The notes beneath the pieces were generated by a model. It was not told the DNA's origin. It was given only the letters and a program-made list of their open reading frames with translations, and searched no databases. Positions 6,394 through 8,810 of a stretch of 8,810 nt of DNA are shown here, piece after piece. How positions within the stretch are numbered: the stretch's first letter is position 1; each line of letters opens with the position of its first letter. The translations under genes and the position numbers were made by a program. The DNA lies in assembly GCA_903835275.1 (NCBI GenBank), contig CAILMK010000095.1, positions 1 through 8,810 on the forward strand, read 5' to 3'. Origin of the DNA: an uncultured bacterium. GTDB lineage: Bacteria; Bacteroidota; Bacteroidia; CAILMK01.

Positions 6394-6423
6394 TTATTGG
6401 GTTATTAAGTTAATGAGTAATTA
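6391..6423 (-). repeat. Reverse-oriented copy of the 16-bp tandem repeat over the korB stop
   Basis: On the minus strand, 6423-6408 reads TAATTACTCATTAACT and 6407-6392 reads TAATAACCCAATAACT. Each differs from its counterpart upstream of purF at only 2 of 16 positions. The array begins within the korB TAG codon. It points away from the following lipoprotein gene, and I see no minus-strand promoter box associated with it. Confidence 0.7.
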
Positions 6424-6463
6424 AGGAATACTTTGATAATTTCATGGCTTTGAGCGCGGGAGT

Positions 6464-6479
6464 CCCTCTTTGAAGAGGG
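6464..6479. repeat. Perfect hairpin CCCTCT-TTGA-AGAGGG before the lipoprotein gene
   Basis: A 6-bp perfect stem with a TTGA loop, preceded by AGT and followed by TTATGGAGATG. It resembles the short AGTCCCYTNNNGAAGRGGG spacer module also seen after engB (1326-1411). It lies 8 bases before the preferred ATG at 6488, so it could be a terminator of korAB read-through or could affect translation of the lipoprotein. The AGAGGG arm also offers a Shine-Dalgarno-like GAGG. Confidence 0.6.
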
Positions 6480-6487
6480 TTATGGAG

Positions 6488-7249
6488 ATGACAAAAAGTT
6501 CATTAAGTTTAAAGCGAAAAAACCTGAAACCTTTTCTTTTCATATCGTTCCTTCTTATTTGTTTAGGATGCAATCATGCCCCAAAGCAAAAGAATACTGT
6601 TCCTATTTCTAAAAAAGAAATTCCAGGGGCAAAAGGGTATACCTTTACATTTTCTGATATTAGTGCAAAGGAATTTTATTCCATTCAGAAGAATCCGGAT
6701 GATCCATCCGATGATTTTATTCCGCAGGATTCAGGCTTGCAAATGATTAAAAATGATTCACGTTTCATTAGAATAGCAGATAGTTTCCTTATTGTTACTA
6801 CAGCAAATTCGATAGATACTTTCCGGTCGTCCACCTGTGGACAAGGCTTCTGGATGGATACATGCTGGTATCGTGGAAAGATAAAAGGAACCGACTACAT
6901 TATTGTGACTGAAGCATTACATGAAATGATGTGCACAAGCACCCTTGTCAATCTAAAAAATGGCAGCGTGGAACAAGCTTCTTTCAGCATGTCATTCTCA
7001 AAGGATAAAAAACTTCTTTCCACCTATCAGGATTTTGCTATTTATCCGGGAGCGGAATTTGAATTTGATGTTCTTTCTTTAAAAGATGGAATTTTTAGCA
7101 AAATGTTCGAAAAACGTTTTGAGGATATAGCTGCAACAGATTGCCGCTGGCAGAATAATAACACCATTTACATTAAGGGGTATATGGGTAAGGAATTTAA
7201 GCGGGATACCATCTATAAGGCAATCAAAATTTCCGGCCCTGGTTTTTGA
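6488..7249 (+). CDS. Putative lipoprotein of unknown function
   Basis: I do not recognise the family. From ATG 6488 the product is 253 residues. A basic n-region (KRKNLK) and a hydrophobic stretch (PFLFISFLLICLG) lead to Cys28, a likely lipidation site, although the -3 residue is Cys rather than the usual Leu/Val/Ile. The rest looks soluble and rich in beta-strand patterns. Four cysteines beyond the lipobox (in STCGQGFWMDTCWY, MMCTST and TDCRW) may form disulfides, fitting a periplasmic or outer-membrane location. A longer frame reaches a TTG at 6470, but that codon lies in a hairpin loop. ATG 6482 is also possible. ATG 6488 sits 8 bases after a GAGGG that could serve as ribosome-binding site. 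Its context is 94 bases after korB on the same strand, converging on the SGNH gene. No promoter box is evident, so the expression unit is unclear. Confidence 0.75.
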   Translation: MTKSSLSLKRKNLKPFLFISFLLICLGCNHAPKQKNTVPISKKEIPGAKGYTFTFSDISAKEFYSIQKNPDDPSDDFIPQDSGLQMIKNDSRFIRIADSFLIVTTANSIDTFRSSTCGQGFWMDTCWYRGKIKGTDYIIVTEALHEMMCTSTLVNLKNGSVEQASFSMSFSKDKKLLSTYQDFAIYPGAEFEFDVLSLKDGIFSKMFEKRFEDIAATDCRWQNNNTIYIKGYMGKEFKRDTIYKAIKISGPGF

Positions 7250-7258
7250 ATATTTTTA

Positions 7259-7272
7259 TGAGCGGATGCTCA
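7259..7272. terminator. Small hairpin between convergent genes (possible weak terminator)
   Basis: TGAGC-GGAT-GCTCA forms a 5-bp stem with a 4-base loop, starting 9 bases after the lipoprotein stop. TATTTTTA precedes it, giving a run of A on the minus strand rather than a U-tract after the stem on the plus strand. Placement between converging genes is suggestive, but the stem is short. Confidence 0.35.
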
Positions 7273-7318
7273 CATAAGCAGTTTCAAATTATAAATCTAA
7301 AATCGTAGATCGTACATC

Positions 7319-8239
7319 CTAGTGTGGAAACTTCTCCACGTATTTCATCCACTGGTTTATACCTTCAAGATTGAAGTGAGTATTATCTAAAAACAGATCA
7401 CGATTTTCAGCAAGGGGATTAAAAGTGAAATCCTGATAAGTGGCGCCGTACTCCTTTGCAAGAGGCAAAATAATCCGGTTTTTGATCATATCAATATTCA
7501 TAATACCTTCACGGGTTTCCTTCCAGATAGGAGTTGTGTAAAGGTGTAACCGGATATTATTCTTTTTGCATATAGATAAGATATTCCTGAATTCTTCCAG
7601 GTTTAAAAGTTGCGGATATATATAATTTGGAAGATAATTCCTGCCTATTTTTCCTTTGTGATTGGAGATGCCCTTGAAGTCCCCATATTTATTAAATGGT
7701 TTCTTTTCCAGTTTGATGATGGAATTAGCAACACTGAGGAAACCGATTTTTGAATTGAATTCTACATTTTTGTAAAAAGGAAGATACCTCCAGCAAAATG
7801 CCCTCTTTTCACCATACGCTTTCCCAAATTCAGTATACACAACATCATCATAAATATAAGGAAGGAAACACCATACACGCATTTCATTATTCAAATGGTT
7901 TTCAAACTCGTTGAAATCAATATTGTAGTAAACGTCCTTAACGGTATTTCCATTTTTAAGGAAAAGGTAAAGCATCAGGTATTGTTGTGAAACATTTGAA
8001 CCGTCCAGCGAAATATTGATCCCTTTTTTATTCCAGTATTTCTCCAGTGTATCCGTTTGTATCATGGTGTATACCCGCGAATGCCCGAGGAACGCAAAAT
8101 CATAATCCTTTTTCTTAATATGATCCAGCCACCACACTTTATTGAAATCATTTTTACGAATGAAATAATCGTAGGTATAGTTGAGCGCGTAAAATCCTGC
8201 GATCGTTACAAGTATAAATATGATTACTTTCTTTGCCAT
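7319..8239 (-). CDS. Membrane-anchored SGNH-hydrolase-like protein, partner of the MBOAT gene
   Basis: The likely role is acyl transfer or acyl-ester hydrolysis on an exported glycan, together with the upstream MBOAT; this is inferred from fold motifs and position. From ATG 8239 the product is 306 residues. One N-terminal hydrophobic segment (about 5-19, VIIFILVTIAGFYAL) is a membrane anchor or uncleaved signal. FLGHSRV with Ser54 resembles the nucleophile block of SGNH/DltD/AlgX-like proteins. Near the C-terminus, DNTHFNLEG (Asp285, His288) matches the DxxH block. A central NNIRLHLYTTPIW segment fits the strand before block III in such folds. The frame extends 16 residues further upstream to 8287, but that would overlap the MBOAT gene; ATG 8239 lies one base after its TAG, so the shorter start is preferred. 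The fold call is moderate, and the exact substrate is unknown. Confidence 0.75.
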   Translation of the reverse strand: MAKKVIIFILVTIAGFYALNYTYDYFIRKNDFNKVWWLDHIKKKDYDFAFLGHSRVYTMIQTDTLEKYWNKKGINISLDGSNVSQQYLMLYLFLKNGNTVKDVYYNIDFNEFENHLNNEMRVWCFLPYIYDDVVYTEFGKAYGEKRAFCWRYLPFYKNVEFNSKIGFLSVANSIIKLEKKPFNKYGDFKGISNHKGKIGRNYLPNYIYPQLLNLEEFRNILSICKKNNIRLHLYTTPIWKETREGIMNIDMIKNRIILPLAKEYGATYQDFTFNPLAENRDLFLDNTHFNLEGINQWMKYVEKFPH

Positions 8240-8240
8240 T

Positions 8241-8810
8241 CTAAAACTGGAAATAAATAAATGACTGCGGGTTTTTAAATACTGCAAAATTCAGGAACAT
8301 GAATATCATTAACCAGGTTACGCCCCATTTCATACCAAGGGTTTTGCCTTCCACCATATTATTTATGGGGTTTGTACCATATTTCCCCTCTATGAAAAGC
8401 ATAAAGGGAACACATAAAATGAGTGTGATCATATCACTCAAACATTCATAATCCGTATTGAACGGTGTGTGCGTATGCTTGAAAGATAAAAGGTTTTTGA
8501 ACATGATCTCCGCATCGTGCAGATGTGGTGCTCTGAAGAATATCCATGCAAAGCAAACTAACTGGAATGTAATGATCCCGGTCAGGAAATTGCCTTTCTT
8601 TTTATCGCCAATAAATGAATTGAGCAGGAGTAAAACCCCGTGTATGGCTCCCCAGATAATGAATGTCCAGTTGGCACCGTGCCAGAATCCACTCAATACA
8701 AAAGTTGCCATCAATGCGAGTATCCAGTTGAGTTTGGTACCACGATTTCCACCTAATGAAAAATAGACATAGTCCCGGAACCATGTAGATAAGGAAATAT
8801 GCCATCTGTG
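8241..8810 (-). CDS. MBOAT-family O-acyltransferase, AlgI-like (5' end outside window)
   Basis: Integral membrane acyltransferase of the AlgI/DltB type, which moves acyl groups across the membrane for O-acylation of a glycan. Only the C-terminal 189 residues lie in the window; full-length members have about 460-520. The minus-strand frame is open to the window edge and begins with HRWHISLSTWFRDYVYFSL, then GGNRGTK, the family hallmark. SGFWHGANW (8695-8671) contains the conserved MBOAT histidine (codon 8681-8679). Hydrophobic helices follow (FIIWGAIHGVLLLL, ITFQLVCFAWIFF, MITLILCVPFMLF, WLMIFMFLNFAVF), with the usual FxNPQSFIYFQF-type end. The one-base spacing to the SGNH-like gene indicates an operon. 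A start inside the window would cut off the hallmark region, so the gene is partial rather than short. The acetyl group and alginate-like target are inferred from relatives only. Confidence 0.93.
   Translation of the reverse strand, partial: HRWHISLSTWFRDYVYFSLGGNRGTKLNWILALMATFVLSGFWHGANWTFIIWGAIHGVLLLLNSFIGDKKKGNFLTGIITFQLVCFAWIFFRAPHLHDAEIMFKNLLSFKHTHTPFNTDYECLSDMITLILCVPFMLFIEGKYGTNPINNMVEGKTLGMKWGVTWLMIFMFLNFAVFKNPQSFIYFQF

Noticed and set aside
6470..6487. TTG at 6470 as start of the lipoprotein
   Set aside because: The codon lies in the loop of a perfect hairpin inside a spacer repeat; ATG 6488 (or 6482) leaves a normal signal peptide.
8240..8287. Start at 8287 for the SGNH-like protein, adding 16 residues
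   Set aside because: It would overlap the MBOAT gene by 47 bases, and the added residues precede a normal signal-anchor. ATG 8239 gives one-base spacing.
8458..8766. Plus-strand frame of 102 codons at the right edge
   Set aside because: It is a shadow of the MBOAT gene, whose hallmark RWHISLSTWFRDY and SGFWHGANW motifs lie on the minus strand.

Overview
The window looks like chromosome of a member of the Bacteroidota. Three genes start just downstream of a perfect TAnnTTTG box, the -7 element of the Bacteroidota housekeeping sigma factor. Clear Shine-Dalgarno sequences are almost absent, the intergenic DNA is AT-rich, and several proteins have typical Bacteroidota forms: a PurF-like enzyme of about 630 residues, and a KorA with fused gamma and alpha domains. 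The genus cannot be read from the sequence.

Layout. 1-565 (minus) is the N-terminal three quarters of ubiE/menG, a menaquinone methyltransferase, cut by the window edge. It diverges from engB (718-1320, plus), a ribosome-assembly GTPase. Next comes a long PurF-type amidophosphoribosyltransferase (1507-3393), then korA-korB (3500-5347 and 5347-6393), a two-subunit 2-oxoacid:ferredoxin oxidoreductase whose genes overlap by one base. A lipoprotein of unknown function follows (about 6488-7249). It converges on a minus-strand pair: an SGNH-hydrolase-like membrane-anchored protein (7319-8239) and, one base upstream, the C-terminal part of an AlgI-type MBOAT acyltransferase (8241-8810, cut by the window edge).

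How the genes work together. The first five genes are core metabolism: quinone synthesis, ribosome biogenesis, purine synthesis and 2-oxoacid oxidation. They share no obvious single pathway. The MBOAT/SGNH pair is a typical O-acylation module for a surface or exported glycan.

I do not see a defence system, mobile element, CRISPR array or RNA gene. The least explained signal is in the intergenic DNA. A degenerate 16-bp unit (roughly ACTMATTAACYAATAA) occurs as tandem pairs directly upstream of the -7 boxes of ubiE, engB and purF, always pointing towards the gene and covering the expected -33 region. A fourth, reverse-oriented pair lies over the korB stop codon. Other short repeat modules (CCCCTGAAGGGG type, REP-like hairpins, CCCTCTTTGAAGAGGG) fill the remaining gaps.
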